Positions 8,621 to 17,386 of a DNA stretch of 64,000 nucleotides are shown in pieces. Within the stretch, counting starts at the first letter, position 1. Every line of letters begins with the position of its first letter. Under the pieces are notes generated by a model. It did not search any database and was not told where the DNA came from. It saw nothing but the letters and a program-made list of their open reading frames with translations. A program made the position numbers and the translations under genes. The DNA is from Akkermansia muciniphila (GTDB lineage: Bacteria > Verrucomicrobiota > Verrucomicrobiia > Opitutales > Opitutaceae): positions 62,001 to 126,000 of the forward strand of contig CAMCZZ010000005.1 of assembly GCA_945888375.1 (NCBI GenBank), written 5' to 3'.

Positions 8621-10219
8621 ATGTTTATTACCGTTCCTGAATTACTTTCGTCGGCCTTCCGTGCTTCTAGGCCGTTAGCTTTGTTGGGTGGCTTGGCTGT
8701 GTTTGCTGCGCCGGGCGCCGGTATTTCGGCGACGGAAGGAATGACCGGGACGGGCGTTGGGCGTGCGCCCAACATTATCGTGCTCTATGCCGACGACCTA
8801 GGTTATGGTGATCTGGGCTGTTATGGGGCGCAAGGACTGGCGACGCCGCATTTGGACGCGATGGCGGCGGAGGGCGTGCGTTTCACCAACCTCTACGCGA
8901 CGGCGGCCACCTGCACGCCTTCGCGCTACAGTCTGCTTACTGGTTCCTACCCTTGGCGGAATCCGCGGGCGAAGATTCTCGCGGGGGATGCGCCGATGAT
9001 CATCGGGCCGAAAGAACTCACCTTGCCTCGCGCGCTCAAGCGGGCGGGCTACCCCACGGCGGTGGTGGGGAAGTGGCATATCGGCCTGGGCGACGGTAAA
9101 ATTGATTGGAACGGCGAGATCCGCCCCTCGCCGGTCGACGTGGGTTTTGACGAATCGTTTATTATGGCCGCAACCAACGACCGCGTGCCCTGTGTCTACG
9201 TGAAGGACCGCCGCGTGGTCGGGCTCGATCCGAGCGATCCTTTGGAGGTTTCCTACGCCAAGGAAAATCCTTTCCCCGAGGTGCTTACCGGGCGCGCGCA
9301 TCCCGAGCGGCTCGCGATGGCGCATAGCGACCGCCAGCATTGGGACACCATCGTAAACGGCGTCCCTCGCATCGGTTTCAGCCGTGGCGGCAAGGCTGCG
9401 ACCTGGAACGATGAGACCATGACGGAGGAGTTTTTGGCCCGGGCAAAAGATTTTATCACCCGTCGAAAGGACGAGCCCTTTTTCCTGTATTTTGCCTTAC
9501 ACCAACCACATGTGCCGCGGCTTCCCTCCGCCGGCTTCAAGGGCGTCTCCGCCATGGGGCCGCGGGGGGATGTTATCTTGGAACTCGACTGGGTGGTCGG
9601 CGAGGTCTTGGCCCAGGTCAAGGCGCTCGGCTTGGCGGAAAACACCATCGTCGTCTTTTCCAGCGATAATGGCCCGGTCTTGAACGATGGCTACCTCGAC
9701 CAAGCGGCCGAACTCAACGGAGCCCATCGCCCTGCCGGTCCGCTGCGGGGCGCCAAGTATAGCCTCTTCGACGGTGGCACCCGCGTGCCGGCGTTGGTCT
9801 GGGGCCCCGGACGGGTCAAGTCAGGCGTATCGGACGCACTCCTTAGTCAGGTCGATTTTCTTGGCAGTTTTACCGCGCTGGCCGGCGTAGAGCTGTCGGC
9901 GTCCGAGCTCGCGGACAGCCTGCGGCTAGACCGTGCGCTCCTCGGGCACAGCCCGGCGGGTCGCGACCACCTGGTGGTGGAGGGCTTCGGGGCCAAGACG
10001 GTCCTTCGGCAGGGGCGCTGGGTCTACCTCCCGGCCCATCCCGGGGCGCCGCTTTTTGGCGACAAAGCCATCGAATCAGGCAACTCCTCCCAGGTTCAAC
10101 TTTATGATTTGGAGGTAGATATTGGACAGCTTTGGAATGTCGCTTCTGAGCGTCCGGAAATGGTGAGTGCCTTGCGCAACCGGCTCGAAGACGAAATGGC
10201 TAAAAGGCAGAAAAGATAG
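8621..10219 (+). CDS. Secreted S1-family sulfatase, divergent paralogue
   Basis: 532 aa from the ATG at 8621. The track start at 8525 adds 32 residues with no signal character, whereas this ATG is followed by a hydrophobic signal (about 15-36). YADDLGYGDLGC (56-67), CTPSR with Cys98 as the formylglycine precursor, GKWHIGLGD and SSDNGP give a complete S1 active site. It shares a distinctive stretch with the minus-strand sulfatase (ATNDR...RVVGLDPSDP versus ATNDR...RVEGLDPADP), so the two look like paralogues of one subfamily. The 232-bp gap to the GH50-like gene should hold both divergent promoters; it is AT-richer than its surroundings but I see no clear -35/-10 pair. Confidence 0.9.
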   Translation: MFITVPELLSSAFRASRPLALLGGLAVFAAPGAGISATEGMTGTGVGRAPNIIVLYADDLGYGDLGCYGAQGLATPHLDAMAAEGVRFTNLYATAATCTPSRYSLLTGSYPWRNPRAKILAGDAPMIIGPKELTLPRALKRAGYPTAVVGKWHIGLGDGKIDWNGEIRPSPVDVGFDESFIMAATNDRVPCVYVKDRRVVGLDPSDPLEVSYAKENPFPEVLTGRAHPERLAMAHSDRQHWDTIVNGVPRIGFSRGGKAATWNDETMTEEFLARAKDFITRRKDEPFFLYFALHQPHVPRLPSAGFKGVSAMGPRGDVILELDWVVGEVLAQVKALGLAENTIVVFSSDNGPVLNDGYLDQAAELNGAHRPAGPLRGAKYSLFDGGTRVPALVWGPGRVKSGVSDALLSQVDFLGSFTALAGVELSASELADSLRLDRALLGHSPAGRDHLVVEGFGAKTVLRQGRWVYLPAHPGAPLFGDKAIESGNSSQVQLYDLEVDIGQLWNVASERPEMVSALRNRLEDEMAKRQKR

Positions 10220-10361
10220 CGGCGACTATTTGCATTCAGACACTTTTCAGACATTTTGATTGACTATTCCCGTGCCTTTGTTGATGCAAAGTTCGTTTTT
10301 AATATTTTAGCAGCTGTTTTGCCCCGGCTTCTACCCTGTTTAACCCCTACCCCTGTTTCTC

Positions 10362-12314
10362 GTGAATATTACCCCTAAAGTTTTACCCTACAGCAAATTC
10401 ACTACTGTTCTGCTTGTGTCGATGCTTGCACTCCCTGTGTCAATCCAAGCCCAGTCTTGGGATGGCGGCGGTTCGCCGAACTTTAGTTGGAATCTGAATA
10501 CCAATTGGAATCCAAACACCGTTCCCGTATGGGGCAATACCATCGATTTGACCTTCGATCTGGCGACCTCGACCCAGAGTTACTTCGGCAACGCCATTCC
10601 CACAGTCAGGTCGATCACGGTTGGTGCGCTGGTTGATACCGCGTTTGAAGCGACCTTAAGGTCGATAACAACCTCTGGCGGAACCGCTCGAAATCTGACT
10701 TTCTCGTCGAGCACTGGCACCTCTTCCCTTACCGTCGATAGTGGTGCGGCGGGCTTGGTCACTTTTGGTGTGGCAGCTGGGCACACCGCCGGCGGTGGCG
10801 CGATTGTTCTCACGAGCGACCTCAACGTCGTCCATAACGGAACCGGGGAGCTTCTCTTCAATCGTCCTCTGCAAGGGGCCGGCGCGCTTACCAAGACCGG
10901 AACCGGAACGTTTCGCTACGCGCCCACCGTTACGCCGTCCAGCTACACCGGCACGATCAACATTAACCAAGGTCGGTTTATCTTTAACGCGGTGAATGGG
11001 GCTTCTGATGATTTTGGCGCCACGACCGCGATCAATCTTGGCGGTGGCACCATGGAGGTGCGGACCACGACCGCGTTTAACAAGAACTTTGCTGTTAACA
11101 CCACGGTCTCCTCCGCGAGCACGCTCGCCTACAACAACACCGCTGCCACCGACCAAAGTCTTACCGTCGGCACCGGGTCGATGGCCCTCAACGCCGACCT
11201 CACCGTCCAGAATATCTCTTCTTCTGTCGCCGGAAACAATATCATTAACGTATCCCGCAATCTCACCGGCAGCGGCAACTTGATCGTCGATACCTACAAT
11301 AATGTGGCCTCGGGCGCCGTCGCGTTCTCGAACGGACGGGTTCAGCTCAGCGGAGACAACACCGCTTGGACAGGAAATCTGGTGGTGGCCAAGGGGACCG
11401 CGCAGTTCTCTGGGACTAACGCCTTAGTTCCGGCGGCGGGTTCCATCACCCTCGGCACCACCGGAAGTGCCTTTGGAGCCGCTCTCGGATTTAATCAGGT
11501 TGCGACCGATGCGACGGTGAGTAACAACATCACCGTCACCTCGGGCGGGGTGCGCCTGATCCGCAACAATTCGGGCCCGGGTAGCAGCAACGAAATCACG
11601 CTCAACGGAGCCGTCACACTCGACGGCAACCTCACCCTTGATCACGCCGGCTTGGGCGCGACCGAGTCGATCAACGTAAACGGTAATATCACTGGTTCCG
11701 GCGGACTGAATGTCACGTTTGTCGGCCCGCATCCCATCGCCGGATCCGCCGTTCGCCTGAATGGCAACAAGGCTTACACGGGAGCGACCAATATCGGTCC
11801 GGGCGCCAGCCTGATCTTGGGATCGTCCTCTTCCCTCGCCAGCGCGACGATTGACGTTGGTTCCGGGGGCACGTTTGACGTGAGCGCCAGTCCCTTTACC
11901 CTCGCGAGCGGACGTAGCATTGGGGGCACGGGCACGGTTGACGGTGGGTTCACCTTCGCCGCAGGATCCAACCTGATCTTCAACACCTCGGCCGCGCTGA
12001 ACATGACTGGCGCCGTGTCGTTCGGCGGCTTTGGAATCGCCAATCTCGTGGGTTTGAATTCCTCCACGATCGCCGCGACCTATACCGTTTTGAATGGTTC
12101 GGGTGCGAATATCAGTTTCACCAATGTGGCCAACGTCGGCCCGGGCCAAGCCGTGTCGCTTGGGGACGGGATGGCCGCCTATTTTGACACCACCAACGGG
12201 AATCTTTCCGTGATCGTCGGCGCGGCCATACCGGAGCCCGGCGCGTTTGCCCTGCTCGGTGGCGCTGCGGTGCTCGGTTTGGCCGCCTCGCGCCGCCAAC
12301 GTCGGAGCGTGTAG
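10362..12314 (+). CDS. PEP-CTERM protein with autotransporter-type beta-strand repeats
   Basis: 650 aa, starting at GTG 10362 and followed by a signal peptide (about 10-31, ending SIQA). The body is Gly/Ser/Thr/Asn-rich with repeats such as NGNKAYTGATNIGPGASL, the pattern of autotransporter-associated beta-strand repeats that fold as a parallel beta-helix. The C-terminus is a textbook PEP-CTERM tail: IPEPGAFALLGGAAVLGLAA followed by SRRQRRSV, i.e. PEP motif, membrane segment, basic cluster. Such tails are cut by an exosortase; a candidate is encoded at 56047-57732. Probably a surface or envelope protein. No autotransporter barrel is present. Confidence 0.88.
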   Translation: MNITPKVLPYSKFTTVLLVSMLALPVSIQAQSWDGGGSPNFSWNLNTNWNPNTVPVWGNTIDLTFDLATSTQSYFGNAIPTVRSITVGALVDTAFEATLRSITTSGGTARNLTFSSSTGTSSLTVDSGAAGLVTFGVAAGHTAGGGAIVLTSDLNVVHNGTGELLFNRPLQGAGALTKTGTGTFRYAPTVTPSSYTGTININQGRFIFNAVNGASDDFGATTAINLGGGTMEVRTTTAFNKNFAVNTTVSSASTLAYNNTAATDQSLTVGTGSMALNADLTVQNISSSVAGNNIINVSRNLTGSGNLIVDTYNNVASGAVAFSNGRVQLSGDNTAWTGNLVVAKGTAQFSGTNALVPAAGSITLGTTGSAFGAALGFNQVATDATVSNNITVTSGGVRLIRNNSGPGSSNEITLNGAVTLDGNLTLDHAGLGATESINVNGNITGSGGLNVTFVGPHPIAGSAVRLNGNKAYTGATNIGPGASLILGSSSSLASATIDVGSGGTFDVSASPFTLASGRSIGGTGTVDGGFTFAAGSNLIFNTSAALNMTGAVSFGGFGIANLVGLNSSTIAATYTVLNGSGANISFTNVANVGPGQAVSLGDGMAAYFDTTNGNLSVIVGAAIPEPGAFALLGGAAVLGLAASRRQRRSV

Positions 12315-12675
12315 TTCAAACACGTTTTATACTGTTTGCGGTCGCCCTGTCCTGTCGTTTGATTGTATTAAATCCCCATGGTCAGGATGGACCGGACAGG
12401 GGCCCAGTTAACTAAAAGCCCGCCGGTTCCGCCGGCGGATCCTTGGTTGTTGTGGCTGCCTCCCTTTCGGTCCCGTCGCAAAGCGATGTATGGGATGCCT
12501 TAGTCGTTGTAATTCAGTTTCTACAGGGTCGCGACGGTTTCTCTCTTGCTTTTCAGACAGATTGCGGACAAAAGTATTTAATCCTTGGAAGGTTGATCTT
12601 TAGTTTCTCCTTTAAAACAGTTTAAGGCACTAAGGTTGCGACCGAGGCCCAAGCCATCCCCTACGTTACTCCACC
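12315..12675. other. 361-bp intergenic region
   Basis: It separates the PEP-CTERM gene from the prepilin-like gene. It contains one GC-rich stem-loop (listed separately) and then an AT-richer stretch around 12540-12630 just upstream of the next gene, where a promoter would be expected. The track ORF 12443-12625 has no recognisable features and is not accepted. I see no tRNA, riboswitch or repeat. Confidence 0.6.
12420..12438 (+). terminator. Candidate stem-loop after the PEP-CTERM gene
   Basis: CCGCCGG and CCGGCGG form a perfect 7-bp stem with a 5-nt loop, about 105 nt after the stop. No U-run follows, so it may be an RNA 3-prime end stabiliser or pause element rather than an intrinsic terminator. 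Confidence 0.4.
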
Positions 12676-13452
12676 ATGAATTCTTCAAAACGCCCCTCAG
12701 GACTCGCGCTGGGGTCCAATCTTAAGGGGTTGGTCGCGCACCGTCGGGCCGCTGGCTTCACGCTCATCGAGTTGCTGACGGTCATTGCGATTATCGGGAT
12801 CCTGGCTGCGATCATCATCCCGACCGTCGGGGCGGTGCGCCGCAGCGCCTACAAGGCGCAGTGCGCTAGCAACATGCACCAGCTTGGCGTGGCGGTAAAT
12901 CTTCACCGGGCCGACAATCGCAACCGTCTGCCCGATGGTCACGGCATCGATGGGGTAGGCTCGGATAACAGTGCGGATCTCCAGCGCATCGGGGCGAATC
13001 TGCGGGATCTTTTAATCGGCAAACCTTCTGAGGCAAAATCCGGCTATGGTTTGACTTGGGGCATGTTGTTTTGTCCCGGTAACAAGGCCTACACCGACCG
13101 TTGGATGATTGAGGAAAATAGGGTTACGACCGGCACAAATATTCCGATAGGCTATCTCTATCTTCCGGGCACCTCGGTCACGGTGGCGACGAGCAAGGGG
13201 GCCTCGACCTCCATATACAAACGGCTTGCCGAGCCCCTCGGCTATCGCCTGATCGCGGCGGATATTAATCGTAAGTTCGAGGGTAACTGGGGGGGCGGTG
13301 TAAACCATTCGAACGACGACAACCTGCTCGGTGGTAATCACCTCTATGTCGATGGTTCGGTCAAGTGGATCGAGGGCCAAGCCTTTAGCCAGACTCCGGC
13401 GCTCTCTTCCGGCGGCTCTCAATATTACTTTAAAACCGAAGACATCCGCTAG
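12676..13452 (+). CDS. Prepilin-type N-methylation protein (type II pseudopilin-like)
   Basis: 258 aa. The N-terminus has the type IV prepilin/pseudopilin signal: basic leader then AAGFTLIELLTVIAIIGILAAI, with cleavage between Gly27 and Phe28 and Glu at mature position 5 (Glu32). The globular part resembles the many secreted pseudopilin-like proteins of Verrucomicrobiota and Planctomycetota; HLYVDGSVKWIEG near the C-terminus fits the H-x9-DG type tail. It needs a prepilin peptidase from elsewhere. It lies between two repeat-rich surface proteins in the same orientation, so a shared role at the cell surface or in secretion is possible but unproven. Confidence 0.8.
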   Translation: MNSSKRPSGLALGSNLKGLVAHRRAAGFTLIELLTVIAIIGILAAIIIPTVGAVRRSAYKAQCASNMHQLGVAVNLHRADNRNRLPDGHGIDGVGSDNSADLQRIGANLRDLLIGKPSEAKSGYGLTWGMLFCPGNKAYTDRWMIEENRVTTGTNIPIGYLYLPGTSVTVATSKGASTSIYKRLAEPLGYRLIAADINRKFEGNWGGGVNHSNDDNLLGGNHLYVDGSVKWIEGQAFSQTPALSSGGSQYYFKTEDIR

Positions 13453-13580
13453 GCCTCCTTTGGTAACCAGTCGCCGAGCTTACTGTTTGCCAGGAATCGT
13501 GTTTGCTCGGGTTCTTTTCGGTGCCCTTCCCGTCCTCTTCCTCCTCTCTGTTTCTCTTGGTTTAATAGTAATCCCCTAAC

Positions 13581-16500
13581 ATGAAATCCCCCGCATCCCG
13601 TTCCCTGTCTCATCGGCGCGCCGCCTGTGCGCTCCTTGCCGGTTTCGCCTCTTTATCCCCGGTATATGCCGCAGCTCTCGTCTGGGACCCCGCTAACTCT
13701 TCCAACGGAGCGGTGATCGACGCCGGTTCGGGGGTCTGGGACTTGGCACCGGGCAACACGGTTTGGAACAACGGCGGCACCAACGTGGCGTGGAGCCAGG
13801 CGGTGAGCAACCCGACGACCGGTGACGCCGCCGAGTTTGCGGGAGTGGATGCGCCGGAAGGCACGACCTACACGGTCACCGTTGGAACGTCCCTCGCGGC
13901 CGGCACCGCCACCGGGACATCGTTCAAATTCTCAAACAACGGATACGTTCTTACCGCCGCGGAGGGGACCGCGCCGGTGGTCACCGCTCGCCAGATCTCG
14001 GTGAACCCTGGTAAGGTCGCCACGCTCGCTGGCCCGCTCACCCTGGCCTTAAACAACGTGACGAACGTCAACCAATTTACCGGTTATGGCACCTTGGTCG
14101 CCCGGGACGGGGCCAAGCTGAATCCGGCGGGCAACCCGACCTTCGGCATCGGCAGCAAGGTGAAGTTACAGACCGGGTCGGTGTTTACCAGCGGCGGGTC
14201 TGCCATCATCGGCGGGCAGGCCACCGACGGCTCGACCACCGAGGTCACGGTGGAAGGCGGCAGCTTTAATATTGCGGGCGCGAACCTGAATTTTATTTTA
14301 TCCAACTCCAACGGCACCGGCGGACAGTATTCGAACACGGTGGTGACGCTCTCCTCTGGTAGCATCACCAATTCATCCGTAGGCGGTGGCGTGCGTTTCG
14401 GCGGATCGGGCGCGGTGGAGACGAATAATGGCAATGTGAACGGCACGTTCAACCTTGACGGCGGCGTGCTCACCGCCGCGCGCATCTTCGAATCGAACGG
14501 CACGCTCGCGACCCGGTATAATTCCACTTTCAATTTCAACGGCGGCACGCTTCGCGCGGTCGCCAATACCAGCAACGGCGCCACGTTTATGCAAACGCTG
14601 AATACCGCCAATGTGAAGGCGGGCGGCGCGTTCATAGACACCAACGGCGCCGCGATTACCATCGCCCAGGCGCTGCTGGCCCACCCTGTCTCGACCGGTG
14701 GCGGTCTGACCAAACTCGGCGCGGGCACGCTCACCCTGTCCGGTGCGAACACCTACACTGGTGCCACCACGGTTTCGGCCGGAAAACTGGCCATCACGGC
14801 GCCGTTTTCGGCCCTGACCGCGACGACCGTGGCGACTTCGGCTCGGCTCCAGATCAACACCGGCGCGACCCCCTCGGTTTTGCCCGAGCTGAACCTGGAG
14901 GCCGGCGCGGGTGTCGATTTGAATATCGGCCTATACAATGCCGGCACCACCTCCGCCGCGTCCGTGACGGCGTTTAACCCGGCGGGAGATTACGTTATCG
15001 ATCTGTCCGGCTCCAATGTTCCGGTCGGTAGCTTCACCGTGCTCTCTTATGGGAGCAAAACCGGTTCCGGCCAGCCCACGGTGGGCCTACTGCCGCCCGG
15101 CGTCACCGCCACGGTGCAGGATACGGCCGGGGCGATTGTATTAAATGTCCTGACCCCGCAGGTGCCGAGTTACACCTGGTCGGCCGGCACGGGCGCGTGG
15201 GACACCACTACGGCCAACTGGACCAGCCAGACCTACACCGAGGGCAGCGTGGCGGTGTTTCCGAACATCGCGGGCAACAATACGGTGACTCTGCCGTCCG
15301 GTCGCTCGCCGTATTCGGTGACTATACAAAACAATTACAACGCGACTCCGGCGTCGAACAGCACCTATACATTCACCGGCGGAGCCATTTCCGGAGCCGC
15401 TACGATGGCGGTGACCGGGACCGGGTCGGTGACCTTGGCTTCGGCCAACACCTACACCGGAGCCACCACGATCGGACCTGCTTTGGTAACTGTGTCGGCG
15501 GATGGAGCGCTCGGCACGGCCGATGCCGGCACCTCGGTGGCCAGCGGCGGCTCCCTCGCCTTGGCCAATGGCGTTACCTACTCCACGGCAGAGCCTTTGA
15601 CCCTTTCCGGATCGGGCTACGATACGACCCTCGATTCGACCACCTCGGCTCGCCTGCGCGGCGCTTTGCAGTCTCTCTCGGGCAACTCGACCTATTCCGG
15701 CCCGGTCCGGCTCGCCGCCGGCGGCGCCCGCTTGGGCGTGCAGTCGATCGCCGGTGCTTCTTTGACGCTGACCGGCACCATCGAACCGGCTCCCGGAGTG
15801 ACGGATAGCACCGTTTATTTCCGGGCCGGAAACGCCGACGGAAACTACATCATCCTTGCGGGAACCAATAACCGGTGGGACACCCCCGCCGCGATCTACA
15901 GTAACCCCAGCGATGGGGGCACCACCGGCGTCCGGCTCGGGGCCCACAACGCCCTGCCCACCAACGCTTCGATCGTGGCCGGCGGCACCTTCGCTAGCTT
16001 AGGTAATTCTCTGGATATGAACGGCTACAACCAGACCTTGCCCGGCCTGGTGGAGAGCGACGGTCACCTGCAGATCGTGAATCTGAACACCGGGACCACC
16101 TCGGTGCTCACCTTGGATACCTCCACCGCAGACTTTTCCAGCGTGGCGGGCATCAATAATCTCGAAGCGGAATTCACCATTCTCGCGGACGGCAACGGCA
16201 CCATGTCGCTGGTTAAGAAGGGCACCTTTAAGCAGACGCTTGACGGTATCCAGGCCTACTCCGGCCCGACCACGATCGAGGCGGGCACGCTCGCCATTGT
16301 GGGCATCGGTTTCCTTCAGGCTACCCCGGTGACGCTCTTCGCGGGTGCGACTTTGGATGTCTCGGGCATCGGGTCGCTCGCCGAACCCCGCACCGATTTC
16401 GCCCTCTCCGGCGGCCTCTCCGGGTCCGGCACGCTGACCGCCACCGGCAAGAACGTCACCGTATCCACCGTGTTCGCCCCCGGCGCCCTTGCCGTGACCG

Positions 16501-17261
16501 GCAATCTCGCTCTGGCCACCGGCACCGCGACCACCTTGGTCGCTGGGGCCACACCCGCGGCATCGTCCGCCGTCACGGTGGACGGCGTCCTCGCTTTGGG
16601 CGGCACGATTGCGATCACCGAGGCGGCCGGCTTCGACTTTGCCACCGGACAGAACTTCGCCTTTGCCACCGCGACCGGTGGCGTCACTGGCAGCGTCACT
16701 GGCGTCACCGTCAACGGCGTCGCTTTGACCGAGGCCACCCCGGACGTCTGGACCGCTTCGATCGCCGGCCTCGATTACACCTTCACCGAGGCCACCGCCA
16801 CGCTCGCCGTCTCCGGTGGCGTCGTGATCACGCCGATACAGGCCTGGCGCGATCTCTACTTCCCGACCGAAGGCAACGACGGCACCGGCATCGGCGCGAA
16901 CAACGCGGATGCGGATGCAGACGGCATTGCCAACCTGGTCGAATACGCCACCCACACCTCGCCTAGGGCCGCCAATGTTTCCCCGATCGTTCAAGGCACG
17001 AACGCCGGCCGTCTCACGCTGACTTTCCCGCGCATCGACGACCCGACCCTGCGTTACACCGTCCAGGGCCGCGATGACCTCGTTTCCGGCACCTGGGCCG
17101 CCGTCACCCCGGCTGCCGCGAACAATCCCAGCTTCGGCTTCGTGGGTTCGACCCCGGGCGTGACCGAGAGCAGCTCCGAGACCGTCATCGACACCGTCGT
17201 GATCGCCAGCCAGCCCAAGCGCTTCCTCCACCTCTCGGTCGACTTCGTCCCGGCGCCCTGA
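13581..17261 (+). CDS. Large secreted beta-strand repeat protein with C-terminal DxDxDG module
   Basis: 1226 aa with a signal peptide (about 1-31). The body contains autotransporter-associated repeats, e.g. KLGAGTLTLSGANTYTGATT (about 380-400), SVTLASANTYTGATTIGP and AYSGPTTIEAGTLAIVG, implying a long beta-helix. It lacks both an autotransporter barrel and a PEP-CTERM tail. The last ~119 residues instead form a module: DADADGIANLVEY (a calcium-loop-like DxDxDG), then a beta-rich domain with LTLTFPR, YTVQGRDDL and the ending KRFLHLSV. The same kind of module ends the endonuclease at 38297-39499. Probably an extracellular adhesin or polysaccharide-associated protein; the binding partner is unknown. 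Confidence 0.75.
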   Translation: MKSPASRSLSHRRAACALLAGFASLSPVYAAALVWDPANSSNGAVIDAGSGVWDLAPGNTVWNNGGTNVAWSQAVSNPTTGDAAEFAGVDAPEGTTYTVTVGTSLAAGTATGTSFKFSNNGYVLTAAEGTAPVVTARQISVNPGKVATLAGPLTLALNNVTNVNQFTGYGTLVARDGAKLNPAGNPTFGIGSKVKLQTGSVFTSGGSAIIGGQATDGSTTEVTVEGGSFNIAGANLNFILSNSNGTGGQYSNTVVTLSSGSITNSSVGGGVRFGGSGAVETNNGNVNGTFNLDGGVLTAARIFESNGTLATRYNSTFNFNGGTLRAVANTSNGATFMQTLNTANVKAGGAFIDTNGAAITIAQALLAHPVSTGGGLTKLGAGTLTLSGANTYTGATTVSAGKLAITAPFSALTATTVATSARLQINTGATPSVLPELNLEAGAGVDLNIGLYNAGTTSAASVTAFNPAGDYVIDLSGSNVPVGSFTVLSYGSKTGSGQPTVGLLPPGVTATVQDTAGAIVLNVLTPQVPSYTWSAGTGAWDTTTANWTSQTYTEGSVAVFPNIAGNNTVTLPSGRSPYSVTIQNNYNATPASNSTYTFTGGAISGAATMAVTGTGSVTLASANTYTGATTIGPALVTVSADGALGTADAGTSVASGGSLALANGVTYSTAEPLTLSGSGYDTTLDSTTSARLRGALQSLSGNSTYSGPVRLAAGGARLGVQSIAGASLTLTGTIEPAPGVTDSTVYFRAGNADGNYIILAGTNNRWDTPAAIYSNPSDGGTTGVRLGAHNALPTNASIVAGGTFASLGNSLDMNGYNQTLPGLVESDGHLQIVNLNTGTTSVLTLDTSTADFSSVAGINNLEAEFTILADGNGTMSLVKKGTFKQTLDGIQAYSGPTTIEAGTLAIVGIGFLQATPVTLFAGATLDVSGIGSLAEPRTDFALSGGLSGSGTLTATGKNVTVSTVFAPGALAVTGNLALATGTATTLVAGATPAASSAVTVDGVLALGGTIAITEAAGFDFATGQNFAFATATGGVTGSVTGVTVNGVALTEATPDVWTASIAGLDYTFTEATATLAVSGGVVITPIQAWRDLYFPTEGNDGTGIGANNADADADGIANLVEYATHTSPRAANVSPIVQGTNAGRLTLTFPRIDDPTLRYTVQGRDDLVSGTWAAVTPAAANNPSFGFVGSTPGVTESSSETVIDTVVIASQPKRFLHLSVDFVPAP

Positions 17262-17295
17262 GTCTGATCGGGCCGGCGACGATTAAGCTGCCGCG

Positions 17296-17324
17296 GGCGC
17301 GGACTTCCCTTCGAGGTCCGCGCC
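17296..17324. terminator. Stem-loop between convergent genes
   Basis: GGCGCGGACTT and AGGTCCGCGCC pair over 11 bp (one G-U) around the loop CCCTTCG. It lies between the convergent large repeat protein and trpE and could serve both strands. No T-run follows on either side, so its efficiency is uncertain. Confidence 0.5.
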
Positions 17325-17386
17325 TAGCGGGGCTGTTCGCCGCCTTGCGGGCTCTGGATTCTCCGCCGCGGCGGCTTTTGCCAACC

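Noticed and set aside
12443-12625. 60-aa ORF upstream of the prepilin-like gene
   Set aside because: No signal, domain or good start context; lies in an AT-richer promoter-like region.
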